Origin: Parapedobacter pyrenivorans
GTDB taxonomy: Bacteria; Bacteroidota; Bacteroidia; Sphingobacteriales; Sphingobacteriaceae
Direction of reading: 5' to 3'
NCBI RefSeq assembly: GCF_014636865.1
Contig: NZ_BMER01000005.1
Span: 1-64,000, forward strand
Length of the DNA: 64,000 bases
The notes under the pieces were generated by a model. The model was given only the letters and a program-made list of their open reading frames with translations. It searched no databases and had not been told where the DNA came from. Shown here piece after piece: positions 46,854 through 57,073 of the stretch (positions are counted from its first letter, which is position 1; each line of letters opens with the position of its first letter). The position numbers and the translations under genes are program-made.

Positions 46854-48706
46854 GTATACTATCAACAGAGCGACTGGGTCACAATTACCACGATAAGTGG
46901 CTATTCAAGAATCTGCATATCGGATTGCATCGGGGGGACCGGATTGCATTGGTGGGTGCCAATGGTGCAGGCAAGTCGTCTTTACTCCGTATCCTTGCCG
47001 GGGAGCTCAATCCCACCGAAGGATCTGTCGTAAGAGAAAGGGGTGTACGTATTGGATATTTATCACAAAACCCTGGTTTTGAGTCGCTTAATTCAATAAA
47101 TGACTTCATTTACAGCGCTGATAATCAACAGCAAAGCCTCATCCGGAAGTATGAGGAATTGGTTTCCTTGCCAGATGCCGAGCCGCGGAAACTAGCCGAA
47201 TTAAGCGATCAAATCAGCGCATTGGATGCGTGGGAATACGAGCATAACATCAAGGGTATTCTATCGCGTTTACAGATTACCGACTTCGCTCAGGAAATAA
47301 GCAAACTCTCAGGCGGGCAACGCAAACGCCTGGCTTTGGCCAAGCTGCTCATCGACGAGCCAGACGTTTACATCCTCGACGAGCCGACCAACCACCTGGA
47401 TATAGAAACCATCGAGTGGCTGGAAAAGCTGCTCACCACAGGTCGCAAAACGGTACTGTTGGTCACTCACGACCGGTATTTCCTAGACACCGTATGTACC
47501 GAGATACGGGAACTGAATCTGGGTAAAATGACAACCTACGCAGGCCGCTACAGCTACTACCTGGAGAAGCGGGCCGAGCAGGAGGAAGAAGCTGCCGCTA
47601 CACTGAAACGCGACCGCAATTTACTGCGCAAGGAATTGGAATGGATGCGAAGGCAGCCGCAGGCTAGAGGCACCAAGTCAAAGGCCCGTATCGACGCTTA
47701 CCATGCTTTGGAAGAAAAAACCAAAGGGTTGGCGACAGACGGCGACCTGCAACTAGCCATAAAAATGAGTAGGCAGGGCAGTAAGATTCTGGAACTCGAG
47801 AATATATCGAAGCAGTTCGGCGCCCATCGCCCTATTCACGACTTTTCCTACGTATTTAAGAAAGGGGATCGTATCGGGTTGGCGGGCCGTAACGGTACCG
47901 GTAAATCGACGTTTTTAAATTTGGTTACCGGCTCAATAACTCCGGATCAGGGAAAAATAACATTGGGCGAGACGACGGTCCTCGGCTACTACCAACAGGG
48001 AGGGCTTGATATCCAGGACAACGAACGGGTTATCGATATTGTCAAAAATGTGGCCGAGCACATCAATATGGCCAATGGAGAAATGCTTACCGCATCCCAA
48101 TTGCTCACGCAATTTCTTTTCCCGCCGGAAAAGCAGTTCGGATTTGCTAGCAAGCTGAGTGGTGGCGAGCGGAAGCGGCTCCAGTTGATGCGCATATTGA
48201 TGCAAAATCCTAATTTCTTGATTTTAGACGAGCCTGCAAATGACCTGGATATTGATACGCTCAATATCCTTGAAGACTTTCTGGTGAATTTTCCAGGCAT
48301 CCTGCTCCTCGTTTCACATGATCGTTACCTGCTGGACCGGCTCACCGATCAGTTGTTTGTGTTTGATGGCCATGGTAAGATTACCTTATACAACGGAAAC
48401 TATGCAGACTACAAACTGGAACACGAAGAAGAGCAGAAGGCCATCACCAGTAATTCTCAAAAAGTCACACCGGCTCTGCTGGAAACAGACGCCCGCAGAA
48501 AGCTAAGTTACAAAGAGCGCAGGGAACACGATCTCCTGGGCGAAGAAATACCAGTTTTGGAACAACGCGTCTCCGAAAAAACTAACGCGCTCAACAACAC
48601 CAATGATCACCTCGCGCTGGCGGACATTGCGGCCGAAATTGAGCAATTGAATCAACAACTGGACACGAAGATGGAGCGTTGGATGGAACTCGGCGAATAT
48701 ATATAA
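46850..48706 (+). CDS. ABC-F family ATPase (Uup-like)
   Basis: This 618-aa cytosolic protein has two ABC modules and no membrane domain. Walker A motifs are GANGAGKSS and GRNGTGKST, signatures LSGGQRKRLALAK and LSGGERKRLQLMR, Walker B DEPTNHLD and DEPANDLD. The linker and the C-terminal coiled coil (after about residue 540) fit Uup-like ABC-F proteins, which act on the ribosome or on DNA-repair intermediates. GTG 46850 overlaps the preceding stop (GTGA) and yields the family N-terminus MSILSTERLGHNY. Two parS-like palindromes follow its stop. Confidence 0.92.
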   Translation: MSILSTERLGHNYHDKWLFKNLHIGLHRGDRIALVGANGAGKSSLLRILAGELNPTEGSVVRERGVRIGYLSQNPGFESLNSINDFIYSADNQQQSLIRKYEELVSLPDAEPRKLAELSDQISALDAWEYEHNIKGILSRLQITDFAQEISKLSGGQRKRLALAKLLIDEPDVYILDEPTNHLDIETIEWLEKLLTTGRKTVLLVTHDRYFLDTVCTEIRELNLGKMTTYAGRYSYYLEKRAEQEEEAAATLKRDRNLLRKELEWMRRQPQARGTKSKARIDAYHALEEKTKGLATDGDLQLAIKMSRQGSKILELENISKQFGAHRPIHDFSYVFKKGDRIGLAGRNGTGKSTFLNLVTGSITPDQGKITLGETTVLGYYQQGGLDIQDNERVIDIVKNVAEHINMANGEMLTASQLLTQFLFPPEKQFGFASKLSGGERKRLQLMRILMQNPNFLILDEPANDLDIDTLNILEDFLVNFPGILLLVSHDRYLLDRLTDQLFVFDGHGKITLYNGNYADYKLEHEEEQKAITSNSQKVTPALLETDARRKLSYKERREHDLLGEEIPVLEQRVSEKTNALNNTNDHLALADIAAEIEQLNQQLDTKMERWMELGEYI

Positions 48707-48711
48707 TGAAC

Positions 48712-48725
48712 GTTCCACGTGGAAC
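48712..48725. promoter_or_regulatory. parS-like site 1
   Basis: Perfect 14-bp palindrome GTTCCACGTGGAAC, matching the core of the bacterial ParB site TGTTNCACGTGNAACA. It lies between the ABC-F stop and mnmG. Confidence 0.8.
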
Positions 48726-48736
48726 ATGATAATCGA

Positions 48737-48752
48737 TGTTCCACGTGGAACA
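48737..48752. promoter_or_regulatory. parS-like site 2
   Basis: Perfect 16-bp palindrome TGTTCCACGTGGAACA, an exact match to the parS consensus. Centres of the two sites are 26 bp apart. It ends 14 nt before the mnmG ATG. Confidence 0.85.
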
Positions 48753-48766
48753 GAAAAACAAAACAG

Positions 48767-50626
48767 ATGTTTAATAAATATAACATTATCGTAGTGGGAG
48801 GGGGGCACGCAGGGTGCGAGGCAGCCGCGGCAGCGGCTAACATGGGCTCATCCGTTCTCCTAATTACCATGAATATGGCCACCATTGCACAAATGAGCTG
48901 CAATCCGGCCATGGGCGGGGTTGCCAAAGGCCAGATTGTGCGCGAAATCGATGCAATGGGCGGCTACTCAGGCATTATTGCTGACAAAACAACGATCCAG
49001 TTCCGCATGCTTAATCGATCAAAAGGTCCGGCCATGTGGAGTCCTAGAACGCAAAACGATCGGATGCGCTTTGCGGAGGAATGGCGCTTGCAGCTCGAAT
49101 CCATGCCAAATGTCGATATCTGGCAAGACACGGTGAAAGAAATCCGTGTATATAATGGTAAAGCTTGTGGCGTAGTGACCTCCCTCGGCTTAACCATTGA
49201 CAGCGACGCCGTAATTCTCACAAACGGAACCTTCCTCAATGGCACCATCCATATCGGTGAAAAGCGGCTTGGGGGAGGAAGAACCGCAGAAAAAGCTGCG
49301 ACTGGACTTACCGAACAATTAGTTAGCCTTGGATTCGAGTCCGGTCGAATGAAAACAGGTACACCGCCAAGGGTAGACGGCCGGAGCTTGGACTACACCC
49401 GAATGGAAGAGCAATGGGGAGATGAAGATCGGGGACGGTTTTCATTTACCGATGTCGAGCTACCCACCGAACAGCGGTGTTGCTGGATCACCTATACCAA
49501 TGAAGCGGTGCACGAGACCCTCAAAGAGGGTTTTGAGAAGTCTCCCATGTTTACGGGGCGAATAAAGGGTTTGGGACCCCGCTACTGCCCATCCATTGAA
49601 GATAAGATCAATCGATTTGCCGAGCGGGACCGCCATCAAATCTTTGTAGAACCGGAAGGATGGAAGACCGTCGAAATCTACGTAAATGGCTTTTCTACTT
49701 CCCTGCCGGAGGATGTCCAGCATAAAGCGCTCCGCTTAATACCCGGCTTCGAAAAAGCCAAGATGTTTCGTCCGGGCTACGCCATAGAATACGACTATTT
49801 CCCGCCCATGCAGTTGGACCTCACGCTGGAAACACACCGTGTAAAACACCTGTTTTTTGCCGGTCAGATCAATGGCACCACCGGGTACGAAGAGGCCGCA
49901 AGCCAAGGCTTTATTGCAGGAGTCAATGCCCATCAGCGCATAAATGACCTCCATGAACTCATCCTTAAACGATCTGAATCATACATCGGTGTGCTTATCG
50001 ATGACCTGGTAACCAAAGGTACGGAAGAGCCCTATCGCATGTTTACCTCCCGCGCAGAGCACCGCTTGCTCCTTCGCCAGGACAATGCTGATGTACGACT
50101 CACACCCATTGCGCATCAACTCGGACTGGTATCGGACGAACGTTTAGACCTTGTAAAACAAAAGGCTGCTGCTGCTGATCATATCGTGGAATACCTCAGG
50201 AAACAATCGGTTGGATTGGACGAAATGAATCCCATACTCGCCGAGCTCCAGTCAAGTCCGATTACGCAGAAGAATAAACTCTTTACCATACTTACCCGGC
50301 CACAAGTGAATATCTATGATCTCGCCAAGGCCGATACGACATTGGCTCAGCTGATAGCGCGGTCCGATAAAGATATTGTGGAACAAGCAGAAATAAAGGT
50401 GAAGTATGAAAGCTATTTTGAGAAAGAAATCGAAATCGTCAACAAGATGAAACGCATGGAAGATCATGAGATCAATCCGTATTTTGACTATTCGACCTTG
50501 GTATCATTGTCCAAAGAAGCACGGGAAAAACTCATTAAAGTAAAGCCACGCACAATCGGCCAAGCCTCACGTATTTCAGGCGTTTCGCCTTCGGATATTT
50601 CGGTTTTGATGGTTCATTTAAGTTAA
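48767..50626 (+). CDS. mnmG: tRNA uridine-5-carboxymethylaminomethyl modification enzyme MnmG (GidA)
   Basis: This 619-aa FAD protein works with MnmE to install the 5-carboxymethylaminomethyl group on wobble uridine of tRNA. The FAD motif [16 protein letters not shown] opens the protein; [33 protein letters not shown]-type (here [14 protein letters not shown]), [16 protein letters not shown] and [16 protein letters not shown] follow. ATG 48767 is right for the family; an upstream in-frame ATG would read through the parS sites. mnmG (gidA) often lies near the origin of replication. Confidence 0.97.
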   Translation: MFNKYNIIVVGGGHAGCEAAAAAANMGSSVLLITMNMATIAQMSCNPAMGGVAKGQIVREIDAMGGYSGIIADKTTIQFRMLNRSKGPAMWSPRTQNDRMRFAEEWRLQLESMPNVDIWQDTVKEIRVYNGKACGVVTSLGLTIDSDAVILTNGTFLNGTIHIGEKRLGGGRTAEKAATGLTEQLVSLGFESGRMKTGTPPRVDGRSLDYTRMEEQWGDEDRGRFSFTDVELPTEQRCCWITYTNEAVHETLKEGFEKSPMFTGRIKGLGPRYCPSIEDKINRFAERDRHQIFVEPEGWKTVEIYVNGFSTSLPEDVQHKALRLIPGFEKAKMFRPGYAIEYDYFPPMQLDLTLETHRVKHLFFAGQINGTTGYEEAASQGFIAGVNAHQRINDLHELILKRSESYIGVLIDDLVTKGTEEPYRMFTSRAEHRLLLRQDNADVRLTPIAHQLGLVSDERLDLVKQKAAAADHIVEYLRKQSVGLDEMNPILAELQSSPITQKNKLFTILTRPQVNIYDLAKADTTLAQLIARSDKDIVEQAEIKVKYESYFEKEIEIVNKMKRMEDHEINPYFDYSTLVSLSKEAREKLIKVKPRTIGQASRISGVSPSDISVLMVHLS

Positions 50627-50706
50627 ATATCTGATTTTCAAACAATTATTATAAAAATAATTCGGCGCTCATAAATCAAGTTTAAGACACTTTCTCAATT
50701 TTTCCG

Positions 50707-52371
50707 ATGCAAGACTTATCAAAAACAAAAAAGCGCCCAAATCGCCTAAAAAATACCCCAAATCCGAAATGGCTGGTTTTGCTGTCTTTCATCGGACTTA
50801 TTTTACTCACTTGGCAATGTGCTAGTATCCAGCAACCCCAAGGCGGGCCGAAGGATTCCATTCCGCCAAAAATCTTGAAGGAATCGCCACCTAATCTTAC
50901 CCGGAACTTTGATGCCGAAAAAATAGTTATCGAGTTCGATGAATATATCAAGTTGTCCAATCCCTTCAAAGAAGTCAGTATATCACCCGATGTCCAGCAG
51001 CCAATCAATCCACGGGTACGCCGAAAAACCATCGAAGTGGCATTACCCGATTCGCTGGAGGAAAATACAACATACACCATTAACTTTGGAAAAGCCATCG
51101 GGGATTTCAACGAAGGGAATCCAATATTGAATTACAGCTACGTATTCTCCACCGGCGATATCATCGATTCTTTGGTCATATCCGGAAACGTAATCAATGC
51201 ACTTACCAAGCAGCCGGAAAAGGAAATAACCGTGATGCTGATCCCAACCCGCCAGGATTCGATTTTCGGCAAACGAAAAGCTAGCATCTTCACACTCACC
51301 GACACAGCGGGGAACTTCCGGTTACAGAATCTTCGCGAGGACGCCTATCGGATATATGCATTAAAAGAAGAAAATAACGATCGCGTATATAATGCCCCAG
51401 ATGAACTTATTGGTTTTCTAAACGATTCAATTGTGGTGAATAAAGATACCACAGGCCTCCGCCTGGAAGTGTCGAAAGGCATCCCTAGGGATTTTCGTTT
51501 GCTCGATCGCAAGATAGAACCCAATGGAAAGGTGCTATTCGCGTTCAATAAACCACTTCAAGAGCCGACCATCACCATTCTCCATCCGCCCCAGCTGGAT
51601 GAGAACAAGGTCATCGAATATACACCAAACCAAGATTCTGCGTCGGTGTGGCTCTCCAATCTGGATTTCGATTCCCTGAAGGTGCAGCTTGCAGACGGCG
51701 GCACCGTACTCGATTCGATTACCATGCGACGGGGCCGAAATGATAAATATGACCGCGATTTTATCATCACAGACAATCTTACCGGAAACAAGGTAACCCG
51801 AATACGCCACATCCAATTTACCGCCGGGTCACCGGTCCAATCCATCGACAGGAGTAAAATCGTCCTCACTGAAGATTCAATACCAAAAACCAATTTCCAG
51901 TTGGCTAAAGATACCTTAGTACCTAGACGCTATATCCTCCGATACAATTGGCGACCGAAGCGAAACTACCAACTAACCCTGGAAGAGGGCGCGTTCCAAG
52001 GCTTTTTCTCGGATAAAAATAAGAGCGTAAGCAAATCCTTTACCATGGACGAGGCCGAAAACTTCGGCGATATCGTGCTGAAGGTGACCGTTCCTGACAC
52101 GATTCACCAATACTTAGTCCAACTGATCAACGAGAAAATGGATTTTGTTCACCATAGCGTTCCCATACAGAAATCCGCAAGTATTCCTTTCAGGCAATAC
52201 CCCGGCGGCAAGTATACCCTCCGGATCGTATATGATGAAAATAACAATGAAAAATGGGACCCCGGCGATGTTTATAACCGAAAACAACCCGAGCGGGTAT
52301 GGTATCTCGGAAAAACGTTTATCATCCGTGCCAATTGGGAACAGGAGGAAAACATCACTATACCGGAATAA
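50707..52371 (+). CDS. Ig-like (Big_5) domain lipoprotein
   Basis: This 554-aa protein has a long basic N-terminus, a hydrophobic signal and lipobox LTWQC (about residue 38). The mature part begins SIQQPQGGPKDSIPPKIL, typical of Bacteroidota surface lipoproteins with an Ig-like domain (about residues 60-150: FDAEKIVIEFDEYIKLSNPF). A carboxypeptidase-regulatory-like repeat (LVISGNVINALTKQPEKEITVML) and further beta-rich segments follow. It stands alone after mnmG and is convergent with the gamma-carbonic anhydrase (3-nt gap). The function is unknown. Confidence 0.75.
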   Translation: MQDLSKTKKRPNRLKNTPNPKWLVLLSFIGLILLTWQCASIQQPQGGPKDSIPPKILKESPPNLTRNFDAEKIVIEFDEYIKLSNPFKEVSISPDVQQPINPRVRRKTIEVALPDSLEENTTYTINFGKAIGDFNEGNPILNYSYVFSTGDIIDSLVISGNVINALTKQPEKEITVMLIPTRQDSIFGKRKASIFTLTDTAGNFRLQNLREDAYRIYALKEENNDRVYNAPDELIGFLNDSIVVNKDTTGLRLEVSKGIPRDFRLLDRKIEPNGKVLFAFNKPLQEPTITILHPPQLDENKVIEYTPNQDSASVWLSNLDFDSLKVQLADGGTVLDSITMRRGRNDKYDRDFIITDNLTGNKVTRIRHIQFTAGSPVQSIDRSKIVLTEDSIPKTNFQLAKDTLVPRRYILRYNWRPKRNYQLTLEEGAFQGFFSDKNKSVSKSFTMDEAENFGDIVLKVTVPDTIHQYLVQLINEKMDFVHHSVPIQKSASIPFRQYPGGKYTLRIVYDENNNEKWDPGDVYNRKQPERVWYLGKTFIIRANWEQEENITIPE

Positions 52372-52374
52372 CGT

Positions 52375-52884
52375 TCACGAAAACCAACCGGAATACATAA
52401 CATAGCGATCCGGCAATTCGTCGAGCATCCTGCGTTGCTCTCCGGTGATCGGTTTTATCTTCCGCGCAGGGACTCCCGCGTATAGATACCCACTTTCGCA
52501 TACCATATGCTCCAATACTACGGCACCTGCAGCGATGATTACATAATCCTCCACCACTGCATGATCCATCACAATAGCGCCCATGCCGATAAGTATCCTA
52601 TCCATCAACATACAGCCATGTACCAATGCGCGGTGACCGATATTCACATAGTCACCTATTGTCGTCGGCGCGGTTCCGTAAGTGCAATGTATGACTACGC
52701 CATCCTGAACATTGGTATATTTACCAATCCGAATATGGTTGACATCGCCCCTTACCACCGCATTGAACCATATCGAGCAATTTTCGCCCATCACTACATC
52801 ACCCACAATCGTGGCATTATCTGCAATAAAGCAGTCGGACGGGATATCCGGATAAATCCCCTTCACCGGCAAAATCAATGACAT
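52375..52884 (-). CDS. Gamma-carbonic anhydrase family protein
   Basis: This 169-aa left-handed beta-helix protein has hexapeptide repeats throughout. The histidines of the metal site appear in VIHCTYG and in VNIGHRALVHGC. Family members are zinc enzymes of the gamma-carbonic anhydrase/YrdA group, but many have unproved activity. It lies 41 nt after nadB on the same strand and may be co-transcribed. Confidence 0.9.
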   Translation of the reverse strand: MSLILPVKGIYPDIPSDCFIADNATIVGDVVMGENCSIWFNAVVRGDVNHIRIGKYTNVQDGVVIHCTYGTAPTTIGDYVNIGHRALVHGCMLMDRILIGMGAIVMDHAVVEDYVIIAAGAVVLEHMVCESGYLYAGVPARKIKPITGEQRRMLDELPDRYVMYSGWFS

Positions 52885-52925
52885 ATTTCTCTACTAAAAT
52901 AAAAACTAGCTACCCAAAAGAAAAA

Positions 52926-54512
52926 TCAGAAGACCGTATCTATTCGTCTTTCCGATTGCTTAGGATAATCCGTGGTATAATGCAAACCTCGACTCTCTTT
53001 ACGAGCCATTGCCGATTTAATAACCAAATATGCAACCTGAATAACGTTTCTGAGCTCACATAATTTTACAGACAATCGCGTATTCTTATAGAAACTCTCT
53101 GTCTCGTCATAAAGCAACCCAAGGCGCCTCATGGCGCGCTCCAATCTAAAATCCGAACGCACAATACCTACATAGTCACTCATCACCTTTTGGGTTTCAC
53201 GAAGGTTGTGCGTTACCAAAATATCCTCATTCGATAGCGCTGTATCCGAGTCGTCCCAATCCGGTATCCCTGTCGGAATCTTTATTCCGCTAAACAATCT
53301 AATCGCATCTTCATAAATCCGATGTGCAAAAACAGTAGCCTCCAATAATGAGTTGGAAGCCAATCGATTAGCACCATGAAGTCCTGTAGAGGCACATTCT
53401 CCGCATGCATAAAGATTACGGATGGAAGACCTTCCGTATTCATCCACCAATATTCCGCCACAAAGGTAATGAGCGGCCGGTGTTACCGGTATATAATCCC
53501 GCGACATATCGATACCTATTGATAAACACTTCGCATAAATATTCGGAAAATGAGTTAAAATATCTTCTTTCTTTCGATGTGTAATATCCAGAAATACGAA
53601 ATCATCACCCGATTTCTTCATTTCGGAATCGATAGCACGCGCCACAATATCCCGCGATGCTAGCGCACCCCGTTCGTCATACTCCTCCATGAACGACTCG
53701 CCGGTCTTCCGCAGCAGCAACCCACCAAACCCCCTTACCGCTTCCGAAATAAGAAATGCCGGATATTCGCCAGGATTATAAAGCGCTGTTGGGTGAAACT
53801 GTATAAATTCCATATTCCTCACTTTTCCCTTCGCCCGGTAAACCATTGCAATCCCGTCGCCCGTCGCGATCACTGGATTTGTTGTGCTCGAATAGATATG
53901 ACCCGCTCCACCAGATGCTAATACGGTAACTTTACTTAATATCCGTTCTACCTTATTATCCACTGTATTCAATACATAAACACCGTAGCATGTAATATCA
54001 GTCGTACTTTTATCCACAAATACCCCTAAATGGTGCTGCGTAATCAAATCCACTGCAAAATAATGGGTCAATAGCTCGATATTCGGATTCTCGTGAACCT
54101 TCTGGAGCAATGCACGCTCGATCTCAAATCCCGTTATGTCCTTATAATGTAATACGCGATGCTCCGAGTGCCCTCCCTCTCTAGCCAGATCATACACACC
54201 GTCGGTCTTCTTATCGAAGTGCGTACCATAATCAATAATCTCCTGGATGCGCTTTGGACCCTCCCTAACAACGTTTTCCACAACGTTTACATCACACAAT
54301 CCATCCCCAGCAACCAGTGTATCAGCAATATGCTTCTCAAATGAATCAGACTTATCCACAACAACGGCGACGCCGCCCTGCGCATATTTCGTATTCGACT
54401 CGTCTTCGTTCGCCTTCGTGATAATCATCACCCTACCCTTTGCGGCAGCCTTCAACGCAAAGCTCAATCCAGCTATCCCCGACCCGATAACTAAAAAATC
54501 AACATGATGCAT
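52926..54512 (-). CDS. nadB: L-aspartate oxidase NadB
   Basis: This 528-aa FAD enzyme oxidises L-aspartate to iminoaspartate, the first step of de novo NAD synthesis. The FAD motif is VIGSGIAGLSFAL; also seen are EGGHSEHRVLHYKD, the substrate-site region IQFHPTALY, and HGANRLASNSLLEATVF. ATG 54512 was chosen because the upstream candidate is a TTG. It is divergent from nadA, which uses its product; the two share the 448-nt AT-rich region between them. Confidence 0.96.
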   Translation of the reverse strand: MHHVDFLVIGSGIAGLSFALKAAAKGRVMIITKANEDESNTKYAQGGVAVVVDKSDSFEKHIADTLVAGDGLCDVNVVENVVREGPKRIQEIIDYGTHFDKKTDGVYDLAREGGHSEHRVLHYKDITGFEIERALLQKVHENPNIELLTHYFAVDLITQHHLGVFVDKSTTDITCYGVYVLNTVDNKVERILSKVTVLASGGAGHIYSSTTNPVIATGDGIAMVYRAKGKVRNMEFIQFHPTALYNPGEYPAFLISEAVRGFGGLLLRKTGESFMEEYDERGALASRDIVARAIDSEMKKSGDDFVFLDITHRKKEDILTHFPNIYAKCLSIGIDMSRDYIPVTPAAHYLCGGILVDEYGRSSIRNLYACGECASTGLHGANRLASNSLLEATVFAHRIYEDAIRLFSGIKIPTGIPDWDDSDTALSNEDILVTHNLRETQKVMSDYVGIVRSDFRLERAMRRLGLLYDETESFYKNTRLSVKLCELRNVIQVAYLVIKSAMARKESRGLHYTTDYPKQSERRIDTVF

Positions 54513-54960
54513 AACCAAAAAACAAAGGGTAAAAATTGAATAAGTAGTAATACGTATATAACCTGTGAATAACTTGTCTACTAACCGTTGAATAAAAATG
54601 AAAAGTTGTCAATCCAGCATACGCTAGCTGTTTCTAAACAAACTCCGATTAAATATCCCCAGAAATAGACTACAATATTAACAAATACAAAGCAATAAAT
54701 ACTATACAAATAATTGTGGTCAACAATTCCTTCAAATCTAAAACTCTTTGTAAATCAATCCTAAAACATTAAATTAATGTTAATAATTTGTTAGAAAATA
54801 ACATGTACTCAAAAATCAAAATAAAAGACCACGATATTTTTCACAACACCAACACCTTAACAAACAATAAGAATATGTTATATAAATAATTATTATTCCT
54901 TATTGAGGCTGTGGGAATCTTGAAAACCAAATCAATTTGTTTAATTACCTTTGTGTTGTC
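54513..54960 (+). other. AT-rich nadB/nadA intergenic region
   Basis: This 448-nt divergent gap has no ORF of note. By counting 54541-54900, G+C is about 26%, against roughly half in the neighbouring genes. It holds a TTATTCACA-type site on the minus strand (54564-54572) and TTTTTCACA (54837-54845), both fitting TTWTNCACA DnaA-box consensus. It also holds the nadA promoter. It may simply be a promoter region; an oriC role is only a possibility. Confidence 0.55.
54946..54953 (+). promoter_or_regulatory. -7 box of nadA
   Basis: TACCTTTG ends 7 nt before the nadA ATG at 54961, so the mRNA would have almost no 5' UTR. Confidence 0.65.
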
Positions 54961-55956
54961 ATGAACGCATATCTAACAGAACTGGACACAAAAGGGTATA
55001 TCGATGAACCGATCGATCCAACATTGGATTTGGTCGAAGAGATAAACAGACTCAAAAGAGAAAAGAATGCTGTGCTACTGGCACACTATTATCAGGAGCC
55101 AGAGATACAGGATATCGCTGACTATATCGGTGACAGCCTGGGTTTATCTCAGCAGGCTGCCAAAACAGAGGCAGACGTTATCGTATTTGCCGGTGTGCAT
55201 TTTATGGCCGAAACAGCAAAGATCCTTTCGCCCCAAAAGAAAGTGCTGCTCCCAGATTTGAAGGCCGGTTGTTCACTATCCGACAGTTGCCCACCGCATC
55301 TTTTCGCCAAATTCAAAGAACAGTATCCCGATCACATAGCGATTACCTATGTGAATTGTACTGCCGAACTTAAGGCGCTCAGTGATATCGTCTGCACGTC
55401 AAGTAATGCGGTACAACTTGTAGAAAGCCTGCCCCGCGACCAGAAAATCATTTTTGGTCCGGATAAAAATCTAGGTGATTATGTGCAGCGGAAAACAGGA
55501 CGCGACCTTGTCCTCTGGAACGGTGCCTGTATGGTACATGAGATTTTCTCCCAGGAGCGTATAACGCAATTGAGAAGGGACCATCCCCAAGCCAAATTTA
55601 TTGCGCATCCAGAGTGTGAAAAGGAAATTCTGGATGCGGCCGATTATATCGGCTCGACATCCGGCCTGTTGAAATATACCAAGGAGAACCCTGCGGATAC
55701 GTTTATTGTAGCTACAGAAAGCGGCATTATACATCAGATGCAAAAAGCGAATCCGCATAAAACGTTCATTCCGGCGCCGCCAAATAATTCCTGTGCCTGC
55801 AACGACTGTCCATATATGAAGCTTAATACGTTAGAAAAGCTATACAACTGCATGAGATTTGAGCTTCCAGAAGTGGTGTTACCAGCTGACGTAATAGACC
55901 GGGCGAGACGACCAATCGAAAGGATGCTGGAAATTTCGGCACGACTTGGGCTATAA
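54961..55956 (+). CDS. nadA: Quinolinate synthase NadA
   Basis: This 331-aa iron-sulfur enzyme condenses iminoaspartate with dihydroxyacetone phosphate to quinolinate. Typical segments are [58 protein letters not shown], and the C-terminal [19 protein letters not shown]; cysteines in these supply the [4Fe-4S] ligands. ATG 54961 fits the family; the ORF extension to 54937 would begin before the promoter box. It is divergent from nadB and followed 35 nt later by thiL. Confidence 0.97.
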   Translation: MNAYLTELDTKGYIDEPIDPTLDLVEEINRLKREKNAVLLAHYYQEPEIQDIADYIGDSLGLSQQAAKTEADVIVFAGVHFMAETAKILSPQKKVLLPDLKAGCSLSDSCPPHLFAKFKEQYPDHIAITYVNCTAELKALSDIVCTSSNAVQLVESLPRDQKIIFGPDKNLGDYVQRKTGRDLVLWNGACMVHEIFSQERITQLRRDHPQAKFIAHPECEKEILDAADYIGSTSGLLKYTKENPADTFIVATESGIIHQMQKANPHKTFIPAPPNNSCACNDCPYMKLNTLEKLYNCMRFELPEVVLPADVIDRARRPIERMLEISARLGL

Positions 55957-55991
55957 GACCGAACTAGGAATGGGAAGATTAATAGAAAGCG

Positions 55992-57032
55992 ATGTTTGAC
56001 AATAAAGAACGGACAGATTTGGACCATCTAGGTGAATTTGGTCTGATAGAACACCTTACCAAGGCCGTTGAACTCACGGAGAAGTCAACAGTAAAAGGTA
56101 TCGGCGACGATGCCGCAGTTCTGGATTTTTCGGGAAATAAGGCACTTGTTTCTACCGATTTGCTTTTGGAAGGCATCCATTTCGATTTGCGGTATGTACC
56201 GCTAAAACACTTGGGATATAAGGCTGTACAGGTAAATCTAAGTGACATCTATGCCATGAATGGCATGGCAACGCAGATTACTTTTTCCATAGGCTTATCG
56301 AGCAAATTTCCGCTTGAAGCCGTGGAAGAATTGTATGCCGGTGCGCTACTGGCATGTACGAAGTATCAGGTGGATTTGGTGGGTGGCGACACCTCTGCAT
56401 CGAAACAGGGGCTGGTAATCAGTGTTACTAGCATTGGATATGCCAAGGCAGAAGATATTGTATACCGGAATGGCGCACAAGAGGGCGATTTGGTTTGCGT
56501 ATCCGGCGATTTGGGTGCGGCTTACGTCGGTCTGCAGCTCTTAGAACGCGAAAAGCGTATATTTTTGGAGAATCCCGATATTCAGCCCGATCTGGAAGGA
56601 AAGGATTACATCGTGGAACGCCAACTTAAGCCGGAAGCGCGGCGCGATATTGTGCAATTACTGGCAACGCTGGGCGTAAAGCCCACGGCAATGATAGACG
56701 TATCAGACGGTTTGGCTTCCGAAATTCTACACATTTGCAATGCTTCGGGGAGAGGGTGCAAGTTATATGAAGAAAAAATTCCTATCGATCCAATGGCGTA
56801 TGATACGGCACGCGAATTTGCATTGGACCCAACGGTCTGTGCGTTGAACGGTGGGGAAGACTACGAATTACTCTTTACCATTAACCAGGCGGATTACGGG
56901 AAGCTGGTAGGCCAGGCCGACATCAGTGTCATTGGTCATATCACCGAAAAAGAAGCCGGATGCGAGTTGATTTCAAAGTCCGGGAATGTACATCCCATCA
57001 AAGCACAGGGATGGAACGCGTTTTCAAGTTAG
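55992..57032 (+). CDS. thiL: Thiamine-monophosphate kinase
   Basis: This 346-aa enzyme phosphorylates thiamine phosphate to the active cofactor thiamine diphosphate. It has the PurM-like fold with GIGDDAAVLD, STDLLLEGIHFDLRYV, LSDIYAMNG, VGGDTSASKQG, MIDVSDGLASEILHIC and NGGEDYELLFT. Length is normal. It lies 35 nt after nadA on the same strand, so the two may be co-transcribed. No TPP riboswitch is visible in the short gap. Confidence 0.96.
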   Translation: MFDNKERTDLDHLGEFGLIEHLTKAVELTEKSTVKGIGDDAAVLDFSGNKALVSTDLLLEGIHFDLRYVPLKHLGYKAVQVNLSDIYAMNGMATQITFSIGLSSKFPLEAVEELYAGALLACTKYQVDLVGGDTSASKQGLVISVTSIGYAKAEDIVYRNGAQEGDLVCVSGDLGAAYVGLQLLEREKRIFLENPDIQPDLEGKDYIVERQLKPEARRDIVQLLATLGVKPTAMIDVSDGLASEILHICNASGRGCKLYEEKIPIDPMAYDTAREFALDPTVCALNGGEDYELLFTINQADYGKLVGQADISVIGHITEKEAGCELISKSGNVHPIKAQGWNAFSS

Positions 57033-57073
57033 GTATACATTGGCGTCAAGTCTTTTTAACCAATAGCTATGTC

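Noticed and set aside
48719-48766. Earlier ATG for mnmG
   Set aside because: The extra residues are translated parS sequence; MnmG proteins start just before the FAD motif, as from ATG 48767.
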